From assembly GCF_016887565.1 (NCBI RefSeq), contig NZ_CP069396.1, positions 7,918,001 through 7,982,000 on the forward strand: a DNA stretch of 64,000 nucleotides, written 5' to 3'. Position 1 is the stretch's first letter; the number at the start of each line of letters is the position of its first letter. This document shows, in pieces, positions 43,690 through 53,622 of the stretch. This DNA comes from Archangium violaceum (lineage in GTDB: Bacteria > Myxococcota > Myxococcia > Myxococcales > Myxococcaceae). The notes under the pieces were generated by a model. The model had not been told where the DNA came from. It made no database searches and was given only the letters and a program-made list of their open reading frames with translations. The position numbers and the translations under genes were made by a program.

Positions 43690-46038
43690 GTGTCCCCCGA
43701 CGACCCCGCGCAGTCACCCCGTACCTCCCCGCTGGCCCGGTGGGGCGCGCTGGCCTTGCTGGTGGCTGCCCTGCTGCTGGGCTTCCTTCCCTTCCAACCC
43801 CCCTCGCCCCTGCCCGCGGACGCACCGGGCACCGAGTTCTCCGCCTGGCGCGCCCGGAAGCGGTTGGAGGTCATCGCCGCCGCCCCCCGCCCGATGGGCA
43901 GTCCGCGCCATGCCGAGGTGCGCGAGTACCTCGTGAGCGAGCTGCGGGCCATGGGGCTGGAGACGGAGGTCCAGGTCGCCCAGGTGTTCGTCCCCGAGTA
44001 CGGCCACGCCTTCGGCGCGGCGACGGTGCACAACGTCGTGGCGCGGCTGCCCGGGCGCACGGGCGCGCACGCGGTGCTGGTGGTGGGCCACTACGACTCG
44101 GTCCCCACCGGCTCGGGGGCGAGCGACAACGGCGCGGCGGTGTCCAGCATGCTGGAGACGGCGCGCGCCCTGCGCCAGGGCCCTCCACTGGAGAACGACG
44201 TCCTCTTCCTGTTCTCGGATGGCGAGGAGCACCGCCTGAACGGTGCCGCGGCCTTCCAACGGTTCCACCCCCGGGCACGCCAGGTGTCGGCGGTCCTCAA
44301 CTTCGACGCCCGCGGCACCAGCGGCTCCGTCCTGATGTTCCAGACCGGGGCCGACAACGGGTGGCTGATCCGCCAGCTCGCGGCCGCGCCCCACCCCGTC
44401 GCCAACTCGCTCTCGGCCGAGGTCTACAAGCAGATGCCCAACAGCACGGACCTCACCGTCTTCATGGACGCGGGGCTGCCGGGCCTCAACTTCGCCAACA
44501 TCGAGGGCGGGCTGCACTACCACACGCGGCTCGAGGACCTGGAGCACCTCGACATGTCGACCCTCCAGCACCAGGGCGAGCTGCTGCTGTCGATGGCGCG
44601 CCGGCTCGGGGACGCCGACCTCGCGCACGTGCGCGAGCGGGACGCCATCTACTTCAACCTCGGAACGGTGCTGGTGCACTACCCGGTGACGTGGGCCATG
44701 CCCTTGTTGGTGCTGGCGCTCGTGCTGGGGGCGGGTGCCTGGGGGTGGGCGATCCGCCGCGGCCAGCTCCGCGCCCGGGGGCTCGGCTGGAGCGTGTTGG
44801 GACTGCTCTCGGCCCTGGTGCTCTCCTGCGTGACGGTGTGGCTCGCGTGGAGCGCCGTGGAGTGGCTGGTGCCCGGCGTGCGGGCCCTGCCGGAAGGGCA
44901 GACCTACCGCGACGGCCCCTTCATGCTCGGCTTCGCCCTGCTCGCCCTGGGGTGCCACTCGGGCGTGCTCGCCCTGCTGCGCCGCAAGACGACCCCCGCC
45001 GAGCTGGCCGCCGCCGGGACTCTGCTGTGGCTCATCCCCACGGTGCTCACCACGTGGATGGTGCCCGGGGCCAGCTACCTGTTCTTCTGGCCCCTGCTCG
45101 GGCTGACGGTCGCGCTGGCCGTGGCCGCGGGCCCGTCGAGGGACGGGGGCCTCGCTCCGGGAGGGGTGCTGGCACTGGGCCTGTCGGCCGCGCCGGGGCT
45201 CGTGCTGGTGGCCCCCTTCGTCTTCTCGGTCATGGTCGCCCTCACCCTGGCGCTGGCCTTCGTGGCCATGGTGCTCGCGGCCCTGCTGCTCGCCGCGCTG
45301 GCGCCCGTGCTGCGGGTGGTGCTGGGACGGATGCAACCGTTGACCACCGCGGCCTCGTTCGCCCTCGGCCTGCTGCTGGTGGGGACCGGGGCGGTGCTGG
45401 GAGCCCGCTTCGACGCGACGCAACCCCGGCCGAACAGCGCCATCTACCTGCTCGACGCGGACACCCACTCCGCTCAGTGGGTGTCGAGCGATGCACTCCA
45501 GGATGACTGGCTGGCCCGCTTCCTCGGTGCGAACCCCGAGGCCCGCCGCCTGGAGGCCTACGCGAATTGGAGCCGGAACGTCTGGACGGCGCCCGCGGCA
45601 CAGGTCCTGGACCTGCCCCCGCCCACCGTGGAAGTGGTGAAGGACGAGACGCACGGCGGCGTGCGCGAGCTCACGCTCCGGGTGGCCTCGCCCCGCGGCG
45701 CGCCGATGGTGGAGCTGCGGCTCGAGCCCCAGACGAAGCTCCGGGACGTGAGGCTCGCGGGCACGGGGCTGAACGCGGAGCAGCTCGAGGAGGCCCGGAT
45801 GGCACTGGGAGGCCCGAGGATCCAATACTGGGCGGCCCCACCCGAGGGCTTCATGCTCACCCTCGTGGTGGAGAGCGGGCAGCCCCTCCGGCTGCGCGTG
45901 AGCGATCACACCTTCTCCCTGCCCGACCTGGAGAACCTGGACGAGTCCCGCCCGGCCGGCACCACGCCGGTGTCCTACGGAGAGGCGCTCGCCGAGGGGA
46001 CGCGGGTCACCCGGACGCTGCAATTCCGGGAGGAGTGA
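43690..46038 (+). CDS. M28 family membrane metallopeptidase
   Basis: A 782-residue multi-pass protein. An N-terminal helix (ALALLVAALLLGFLPF) is followed by an M28 aminopeptidase domain at about 45-310: VGHYDSVPTGSGASDNGAAV supplies the His/Asp zinc ligands, LFSDGEEHRLNG the Glu pair and VLNFDARGTSG the Asp. Then come about eight hydrophobic segments (residues about 340-600) and a soluble C-terminus. This is the layout of Fxna/ER-metallopeptidase-like M28 proteins. GTG start at 43690 is within 10 bp of a TATAGT box and has no ribosome site, suggesting a leaderless message. It sits within the mod operon, and the link to molybdate is unclear. Confidence 0.85.
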   Translation: MSPDDPAQSPRTSPLARWGALALLVAALLLGFLPFQPPSPLPADAPGTEFSAWRARKRLEVIAAAPRPMGSPRHAEVREYLVSELRAMGLETEVQVAQVFVPEYGHAFGAATVHNVVARLPGRTGAHAVLVVGHYDSVPTGSGASDNGAAVSSMLETARALRQGPPLENDVLFLFSDGEEHRLNGAAAFQRFHPRARQVSAVLNFDARGTSGSVLMFQTGADNGWLIRQLAAAPHPVANSLSAEVYKQMPNSTDLTVFMDAGLPGLNFANIEGGLHYHTRLEDLEHLDMSTLQHQGELLLSMARRLGDADLAHVRERDAIYFNLGTVLVHYPVTWAMPLLVLALVLGAGAWGWAIRRGQLRARGLGWSVLGLLSALVLSCVTVWLAWSAVEWLVPGVRALPEGQTYRDGPFMLGFALLALGCHSGVLALLRRKTTPAELAAAGTLLWLIPTVLTTWMVPGASYLFFWPLLGLTVALAVAAGPSRDGGLAPGGVLALGLSAAPGLVLVAPFVFSVMVALTLALAFVAMVLAALLLAALAPVLRVVLGRMQPLTTAASFALGLLLVGTGAVLGARFDATQPRPNSAIYLLDADTHSAQWVSSDALQDDWLARFLGANPEARRLEAYANWSRNVWTAPAAQVLDLPPPTVEVVKDETHGGVRELTLRVASPRGAPMVELRLEPQTKLRDVRLAGTGLNAEQLEEARMALGGPRIQYWAAPPEGFMLTLVVESGQPLRLRVSDHTFSLPDLENLDESRPAGTTPVSYGEALAEGTRVTRTLQFREE

Positions 46039-46041
46039 GAC

Positions 46042-46719
46042 GTGGACTGGGCCGCCATCGCGTTGAGCCTGCGCCTGGCCGCATGGACGACGGGCATCCT
46101 CCTGGTGCTGGGTCTGCCCATCGCCTGGTGGCTGGCCAGCTCGCGCTGGCGCTGGAAGTTCCTGGTGGAGGCCGTGGTGGCGCTGCCGCTCGTGCTCCCT
46201 CCCACGGTGCTGGGCTTCTACCTGCTGCTGGCGCTCGGCCCGCGCAGCCCCCTGGGACGCGGCTTCGAGTCGCTCACCGGGCACACCCTCCCCTTCAGCT
46301 TCGAGGGCCTGCTGCTGGCCTCGGTGCTCTACAGCCTGCCCTTCGCGGTGCAGCCCTTCACCGCCGCCCTGGCCGGCGTGGATCGCCGCCTCATCGAGGC
46401 CTCCTGGTGCCTGGGCGTCTCGCGCTTCCAGACGTTCGTCCGTGTCGTGCTGCCCCTGTCCGCCACGGGCATCCTCTCCGGCATGGTCCTCACGTTCGCG
46501 CACACGCTGGGGGAGTTCGGCGTGGTGCTGATGGTGGGCGGCAACCTGGAGGGCCGCACACGCACGGCCTCCATCTCCATCTACGACGCGGTGCAGGCGC
46601 TGGACTACACGTCCGCGGGCAACACGGCGCTGCTGCTGCTCGTCTTCTCGTTCGTCGTGCTGGCGCTCACCTACGGGCTCCAGCGCAGGGTCTGGGCACC
46701 ATGGCCGACACGCTCGTAG
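46042..46719 (+). CDS. modB: Molybdate ABC transporter permease
   Basis: A 225-residue inner-membrane permease with five predicted helices, of ModB/CysTW type. The EAA loop that docks on the ATPase is EASWCLGVSRFQTFVRVVLPLSATGI (Glu and Ala-Gly spacing conserved). The N-terminal PIAWWLASSRWR and PPTVLGFYLLLALG also fit the family. GTG start at 46042 has GGGAGGAG upstream and only 3 bp from the preceding stop. It overlaps modC by 19 bp, so modB and modC are translationally coupled. Confidence 0.93.
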   Translation: MDWAAIALSLRLAAWTTGILLVLGLPIAWWLASSRWRWKFLVEAVVALPLVLPPTVLGFYLLLALGPRSPLGRGFESLTGHTLPFSFEGLLLASVLYSLPFAVQPFTAALAGVDRRLIEASWCLGVSRFQTFVRVVLPLSATGILSGMVLTFAHTLGEFGVVLMVGGNLEGRTRTASISIYDAVQALDYTSAGNTALLLLVFSFVVLALTYGLQRRVWAPWPTRS

Positions 46720-47789
46720 TCGACCTGGAGAAGCGCTTCCCCGGAGGCCCCACCGTCCGGGCGGCCCTGGAGCTGAGGGCCACGCCGGGCCGGGTCGCGG
46801 TGCTCTTCGGGCCCTCGGGCGCGGGGAAGACGACGGTGTTGCGGTGCCTGGCGGGGCTCGAGCGGGCCGAGCGCGGGCGCATCCTCTTCCACGGCGAGCC
46901 CTGGTGGGACGCCGCGGCCCGCGTGGACCTGCCGCCCCAGCGGAGGCGCGTGGGCTACCTCTTCCAGGACTACGCCCTCTTCCCCCACCTCACCGCGGAG
47001 CAGAACGTCCAGTACGGGCTCGCCCACCTGCCTGCGGCCGAGCGCCGCGAGCGCTCGCGCTCCCTCTTCTCGCTGCTGCGCCTGGAGGGGCTGGAGGGAC
47101 GCGGGCCGCGCGAGCTCTCCGGTGGGCAGCAGCAGCGGGTGGCGCTGGCGCGGGCGCTCGCCATCCGTCCCCGGCTGCTGCTGCTGGACGAGCCCCTGTC
47201 CGCGCTGGATGCCCCGTCGCGCGAGCAGCTCCGGGGCGAGCTGCGGCGGATGCTCCGGGAGCTGGGTGTGCCCACCGTGGTGGTGACGCACGACAGACTG
47301 GAGGCGCTGGCGCTGGGGGACGATCTCGTGGCCATGGAGGGGGGCCGGGTGTGCCAGGTGGGGCCGGTGGCCGACGTGTTCAACCACCCGGTGGAGCTCG
47401 CGGTGGCGAGGATGACGGGCATCGAGACGGTGCTGCCGGGCAAGGTGCTGCGGCGCGAGGAGGGACTGGCCACGGTGGCGGTGGGCCCGCATCACCTCAC
47501 CGCGCTGGAGCCCTCGCTCGGGGGAGACACGGTCTTCGTCTGCATCCGCGCCGAGGACGTCACGCTGGGCCCGCCCGAGTCCTCGCCCACCAGCGCGCGC
47601 AACCGGCTGCCCTGCACCGTGGTGTCGCTCTCTCTCGAGGGCGCCCTGGTCCGCGTGGCGCTCGACGCGGGCTTCCCGCTCGTGGCCCGGGTGACGCGCT
47701 TTTCCTGCGAGGAGCTGGGGCTCGCCGAGGGCAAGCCCGTCACCGCGACCTTCAAGGCCCCCTCGGTGCGGCTCGTGCCGCACCCGTGA
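46701..47789 (+). CDS. modC: Molybdate ABC transporter ATP-binding protein
   Basis: A 362-residue ABC ATPase that powers molybdate import. Walker A GPSGAGKTTVLR near residue 38, Q-loop YLFQDYALFPHL, signature LSGGQQQRVALARAL, Walker B LLLLDEPLSALD, and H-loop VVVTHDRLEAL. A C-terminal regulatory TOBE/Mop-like domain (RNRLPCTVVSLSLEGALVRVAL) would bind oxyanion. It starts at ATG 46701 inside modB and ends the operon. Confidence 0.95.
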   Translation: MADTLVVDLEKRFPGGPTVRAALELRATPGRVAVLFGPSGAGKTTVLRCLAGLERAERGRILFHGEPWWDAAARVDLPPQRRRVGYLFQDYALFPHLTAEQNVQYGLAHLPAAERRERSRSLFSLLRLEGLEGRGPRELSGGQQQRVALARALAIRPRLLLLDEPLSALDAPSREQLRGELRRMLRELGVPTVVVTHDRLEALALGDDLVAMEGGRVCQVGPVADVFNHPVELAVARMTGIETVLPGKVLRREEGLATVAVGPHHLTALEPSLGGDTVFVCIRAEDVTLGPPESSPTSARNRLPCTVVSLSLEGALVRVALDAGFPLVARVTRFSCEELGLAEGKPVTATFKAPSVRLVPHP

Positions 47790-47804
47790 GGGGGCTCGGC
47801 GCGA

Positions 47805-48320
47805 CTAGACGGTCGTCTGGCGCGAGGCGGCCAGCGACACGGCGGCGGACCGTACGTCCTCCACATCGAAGAACTGATCGAGCACGTACGCCCCGTCGAT
47901 CCGCGCCAGGCGCTCGCGCATCTTCGGCGTGGTGAAGGCGCTCAGGAGGATGACGGGAATCTCGGGATGACGCGCGCTCAGCCACGCGAGCGCCTCCAGA
48001 CCGGCGTCACCCAGCATCCGCACGTTGCAGATGATGAGCTCCGGCATCTTCCCCTTGCCGGAGAAGAGCCCCTGGGAGAGCAGCTGGACGGCGTCCCGCG
48101 CGTCCTCGACCGCCCCGACTTCGAAGCGCTCCTGCGAGAGCATGTCGCACAGAAGCTGGCGACGCTCCCTGAGGTTCTCGATCACCAGTACCTGACCCTG
48201 GAACATGACCGGACGCTTCCGGGACTCCTTCCAAGACGCCACCGGCGAAGAGACCACCGGAATCGACTGCGAAAACCGCCTGCTCCGCGCGTACACCGCA
48301 TTCTCTCCCATGACGGCCAC
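47805..48320 (-). CDS. Receiver-like protein lacking phosphorylation residues
   Basis: A protein of about 171 residues with a CheY-like fold (VLVIENLRERRQLLCDML ... ELIICNVRMLGDAGLEALAWL ... PVILLSAFTTPK ... AYVLDQFFDVEDV). The conserved acid pair reads EN, the phosphoacceptor Asp is Asn (IICNVRM), and the conserved Lys is replaced (VLDQFF), so it cannot be phosphorylated in the normal way. It is transcribed away from the lanthipeptide operon across a 388-bp spacer. The start is uncertain: GTG 48320 has AAGGGA upstream, ATG 48311 and ATG 48416 are alternatives. Confidence 0.68.
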   Translation of the reverse strand: MAVMGENAVYARSRRFSQSIPVVSSPVASWKESRKRPVMFQGQVLVIENLRERRQLLCDMLSQERFEVGAVEDARDAVQLLSQGLFSGKGKMPELIICNVRMLGDAGLEALAWLSARHPEIPVILLSAFTTPKMRERLARIDGAYVLDQFFDVEDVRSAAVSLAASRQTTV

Positions 48321-48708
48321 TCTGTCCCTTCCCGACTGGCCGCTTTTCAGCAGGACTTGTGCCATTCCCGCTGGCGCCGCGCCCATACCACGATTGTCGG
48401 CGGAATGACTAAGCATGCCCGCTGGGTCTGACCAGTGGGTGAGTCAGGGAAAACCGCCACATGTGGCGTTCCGCTACACTTCCCCCTCGCTCCCGCCGGA
48501 TACGGGATCTTCCGCCCGACAGAAGCGTCGGATTTCGCACTGTCGCGAAAAATGAGAATCCACCCAGGACCCTCACGCGGATGAAGCCTTCCAGGAGGGC
48601 CACCGAGTAAGCGGAGCCAAGAATCCGGCTCCCCGTCGTTGCGCCGCCTCCCGTCACAACGCCCTCGCGCCCCCTCTCCCCGAATGGGACCTGCCACGGG
48701 AGAGATGG
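48321..48708. promoter_or_regulatory. Regulatory region upstream of the lanthipeptide operon
   Basis: No gene is evident. Two strong inverted repeats are present: the perfect 14-bp palindrome CGCCACATGTGGCG at 48455-48468, and TTTCGC-(6)-GCGAAA at 48533-48550. Either could be the operator of a repressor or activator of the divergent pair. A ribosome site GGGAGAG precedes the first adaptor ATG. Confidence 0.55.
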
Positions 48709-49674
48709 ATGCAGCACAGGGTGCGGATGATGGCCGTGGGGTGGGGACTGGTTTTTCTGGGGAGCGTGGGGGGTACGGCGCCTGCTCTCGCGAACCCCGA
48801 TTCGAGTGGGAACGGCCCGACGCCCGCCCTGGTGGTGGACGGCGGAGCCGCTTCCCGCTCGGATAACGAGGAGCCCTTCCTGGGCGTCGTCATTCCCAAT
48901 GACACCGTGGAGGTGAGCTCCCGCTTCGACTCGCGGCTGGAGCAGGTGGAGGTCGAGGTGGGCCAGTCCGTGCGCGAGGGGCAGGTGCTCGCGCGGCTGG
49001 ACACGCGCTCGCTCCAGCAGGAGCTGGCCGCGGCCCGGGCCACCGTCCAGGGCTCGCGCGCCGAGGAGCACGCCGCCGCCCTCGCCCTGTCCGAGGCCCG
49101 CGCCAGGAAGCGCCGCTATTTCACCCCGCGCTCGCTGCAACTGGGCGTCTATTCGAAGGAAGAGTTGGACAAGGTCCGCTACGAGGAGAGCACCGCCGAC
49201 GCCCGCTTGCAGGCCGCCCGGGCCCAGACGCTCCAGCGCCAGGCCCAGCTGACCGAGCTGAAGCAGAACCTCGACGACGCCACGCTCGTGGCGCCCTTCG
49301 ATGGCGTGGTGGCCGCCCGGCTCGTCGGTCCCGGCACGCGACTGGCGGCGGGACAGCCCGTGCTCCGGCTGCTGGGCAGCGGCGAGTGGAAGGTGCGCTT
49401 CGCCGTCCCCGAGGACGAGGCGCGTGGGCTCCAGCCGGGCGCGTCCGTGGAGCTGAAGGTGCTCCAGCGCGGCCTCACGCTGATGGGAGCCGTGGAGAGC
49501 ATCGCGCCCGAGGTGGACGCCGCGGCCCGCCTGGTCTTCGCCACCGCCACCTTCACCCAGCCACCGCCGCCCGAGGTCTCCGCGGGCCAGGTCGTCCACG
49601 TCCGCTCGGGCCCCACGCAGCGGCTGGGCGGGAGGGGCACGGGCGGCTCGGCGCCAACGGGAGCAACGCATTGA
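48709..49674 (+). CDS. Membrane-fusion adaptor of the lanthipeptide exporter (1)
   Basis: A 321-residue periplasmic adaptor of HlyD/RND type. Signal peptide MMAVGWGLVFLGSVGGTAPALA; a biotinyl-lipoyl-like hairpin in two halves (VIPNDTVEVSSRFDSRLEQVEVEVGQSVREGQVLARLD and LVAPFDGVVAARLVGPGTRLAAGQPVLRLL) around a coiled coil (residues about 95-180), then a beta-barrel ending. It has no C-terminal domain typical of full RND adaptors. It is the first gene of the operon; the next start is 2 bp after its stop. It would link the C39 ABC exporter to the outer membrane. No outer-membrane channel is encoded nearby. Confidence 0.82.
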   Translation: MQHRVRMMAVGWGLVFLGSVGGTAPALANPDSSGNGPTPALVVDGGAASRSDNEEPFLGVVIPNDTVEVSSRFDSRLEQVEVEVGQSVREGQVLARLDTRSLQQELAAARATVQGSRAEEHAAALALSEARARKRRYFTPRSLQLGVYSKEELDKVRYEESTADARLQAARAQTLQRQAQLTELKQNLDDATLVAPFDGVVAARLVGPGTRLAAGQPVLRLLGSGEWKVRFAVPEDEARGLQPGASVELKVLQRGLTLMGAVESIAPEVDAAARLVFATATFTQPPPPEVSAGQVVHVRSGPTQRLGGRGTGGSAPTGATH

Positions 49675-49676
49675 CC

Positions 49677-50613
49677 ATGGAAGCAACCCAACGCACCCGC
49701 ATCTTCCGCGAGGAAGCCCTGCGTCACCACGAGGGCTCCCAGGACGAGGGGGACGTCCTCCGAATCTCTCCGAAGTGGACCCAGTGGACCTACTGGGTGC
49801 TGATCGCCCTGATCGTCGCCGCGGCCCTGTATTCGCTGCTCGGCACCATCCCCGAGTACGCCTCTGGCCCCGCCATGGTGAAGGTCGAGGGCCGGAGCGA
49901 GCTGACGGTCGAGGCACCGGGAATCGTCGCCTCGGTGGACGTGCGGCCCGGGCAGCGGGTGGAGGCGGGGCAGCCGCTGGTGAGCTTCCTGTCGCGGGAG
50001 GAGACATCCACGCTGGAGCGCATCGAGCGCGAGTTCGAGCTGCAGCTCGTCCGGGTGCTTCAGAACCCCGCGGACGAGTCGGCGCGCCAGGCGCTCACCT
50101 CACTGCGAGCCGAGAGGGAGCTGGCCCAGGCACGGCAGCAGGCCCGCACGCTGCGGGCCCCGCAGGCCGGGGTCGTGAGCACGCTGAAGGTGCGCAAGGG
50201 CCAGTACGTCAACCCGGGCGAGAGCGTGGTGTCCGTCACGGGTGACGAGGTGCACGTGACGCTGGTGGCGCTGCTGCCCGGCGGCTACCGGCCGAGGCTC
50301 GAGCCGGGCAAGCCGCTGCGCGTGGAGCTCAACGGCTTCAGCCACGAGTACCAGACGTTCACCATCGAGTCCGTGGGAGATCAGGTGGTCGGGCCCAACG
50401 AGGTGCGCCGCTACCTGGGGGCGGACAGTGGGGATGCCGTCCAGCTGTCGGGCCCCATGGTGGTGGTGAAGGCGAAGGTTCCCGCGACCACGTTCACCAT
50501 CAAGGGAAAGACGTTCAACTACTTCGACGGGATGCTGGCCCAGGCCGACGCCCGAGTGCGCACCGAGCGCATCCTCGTCACGCTGATTCCGGGTCTGAAG
50601 GGAGCATTGGGAC

Positions 50614-50624
<11 letters not shown>
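49677..50624 (+). CDS. Membrane-fusion adaptor of the lanthipeptide exporter (2)
   Basis: A 315-residue HlyD-type adaptor, anchored by one membrane helix (WTYWVLIALIVAAALYSLL, residues about 37-56) with a cytosolic N-terminus rather than a signal peptide. The lipoyl-like half-motifs are VEAPGIVASVDVRPGQRVEAGQPLVSFL and LRAPQAGVVSTLKVRKGQYVNPGESVVSV around a short helical hairpin. This resembles the adaptor of NHLM-type bacteriocin export systems. It overlaps the exporter gene by 11 bp. Together with adaptor 1 it suggests a double-adaptor export complex. Confidence 0.82.
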
Positions 50625-52842
<2,218 letters not shown>

Positions 52843-52886
52843 AACGTCCTCCGCGTGACATCGGATGACAGCTGACTCCTTCTGGT

Positions 52887-52915
52887 TGCCCGCGCCACAC
52901 AACCCGGCGCGGGCA
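52887..52915 (+). terminator. Hairpin upstream of the first precursor gene
   Basis: Perfect 10-bp arms TGCCCGCGCC (52887-52896) and GGCGCGGGCA (52906-52915) around a 9-base loop, with no T-run. It ends about 9 bases before the AGGAGA ribosome site, so it may act as an RNA processing or stability element rather than a terminator. Confidence 0.65.
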
Positions 52916-52932
52916 TCCCCACAGGAGAAGTC

Positions 52933-53193
52933 ATGAAGAAGGAACTGATCATCCGTGCATGGAAGGACCCGGCGTTCCGCGCGAGCCTCTCCGCCGAGGA
53001 GCGCGCTTCTCTTCCCGAGAGTCCCTCCGGGAAGTCGATGACCGAGCTCGATGAGTCCGAGCTGGATGGGATCTCCGGCGGTGGAAGACCGAGTCCCAAG
53101 TACTCGGTCGACACGTTCCGTTGTCCCGCCCCCACGTTCTTCTGCCCCCCGCCCAAGACCATCAACTCCTGCGGAATCGTCGCCTGCATCTAG
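52933..53193 (+). CDS. lanA1: Class II lanthipeptide precursor A1
   Basis: An 86-residue precursor. The leader starts MKKELIIRAWKDPAF and ends in ISGG at residues 47-50, the pattern of mersacidin/lichenicidin-type (TIGR03898-like) leaders with a double-glycine site for the C39 protease. The 36-residue core holds four Cys (64, 71, 80, 85) and six Ser/Thr (Ser54, Ser58, Thr61, Thr68, Thr76, Ser79), giving candidate rings Thr61-Cys64, Thr68-Cys71 and one or two rings in TINSCGIVACI. Two TFxC units and several Pro (CPAPT, CPPPK) are notable. AGGAGAAG precedes the ATG. Sequence is unlike lantibiotics I recall. Confidence 0.9.
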   Translation: MKKELIIRAWKDPAFRASLSAEERASLPESPSGKSMTELDESELDGISGGGRPSPKYSVDTFRCPAPTFFCPPPKTINSCGIVACI

Positions 53194-53219
53194 GCGCCCG
53201 AGCGCGGTGAGCCATCACC

Positions 53220-53262
53220 GGAACGCGGCGCCCCGATACACACCAGCCGGGCGCCGCGTTCC
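53220..53262 (+). terminator. Strong hairpin between the precursor genes
   Basis: Perfect 14-bp arms (GGAACGCGGCGCCC at 53220-53233, complement at 53249-53262) with a 15-base loop, 27 bp after the A1 stop. It lacks a long T-run, so it may be a partial terminator or stabiliser that sets the A1:A2:LanM ratio. Confidence 0.75.
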
Positions 53263-53346
53263 GCTTGTCACAGACCTCCCCCACACGCTCCACCCGGATG
53301 CCGGCGCTCGAAGACCGGCTCCCCCCCAACTCCGGAGTCACAAGAC

Positions 53347-53586
53347 ATGAAGAAGGAATTGATCATCCGCGCCTGGAAGGACCCGGCGTTCCGAGCCAGC
53401 CTCTCCGCCGAGGAGCGCGCCACCCTTCCCGAGAGCCCTTCCGGCAAGGCGATGACCGAGCTCGACGAGGGCGAGCTGCTCGCCATCATCGGTGGACGTT
53501 CCGCGGAGATGCAGCCCGCCACGGGGTGTGACGGTCCCGAGCGGCAGACGTGCGGAATCATCAACTGCTCCCTCCTCGACAGCTGA
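53347..53586 (+). CDS. lanA2: Class II lanthipeptide precursor A2
   Basis: A 79-residue precursor. Residues 1-45 are almost identical to A1 (leader differs at about six positions), ending IIGG at 47-50. The 29-residue core (after Gly50) has three Cys (61, 69, 74) and five Ser/Thr (Ser52, Thr59, Thr68, Ser75, Ser79). It is unrelated to the A1 core except for the shared C-G-I-(V/I)-x-C ending (TCGIINC here, SCGIVAC in A1). Candidate rings are Thr59-Cys61 and one around TCGIINC. GGAGTC lies upstream of the ATG. Confidence 0.9.
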   Translation: MKKELIIRAWKDPAFRASLSAEERATLPESPSGKAMTELDEGELLAIIGGRSAEMQPATGCDGPERQTCGIINCSLLDS

Positions 53587-53622
53587 CCGCGCGGCCCCCG
53601 GACATCGGCACAGGTGATACCC

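Noticed and set aside
43714-46503. A 929-residue minus-strand frame
   Set aside because: It is the antisense of the M28 peptidase and modB genes; composition is Gln/Arg/His-rich without motifs, as expected in high-GC shadows.
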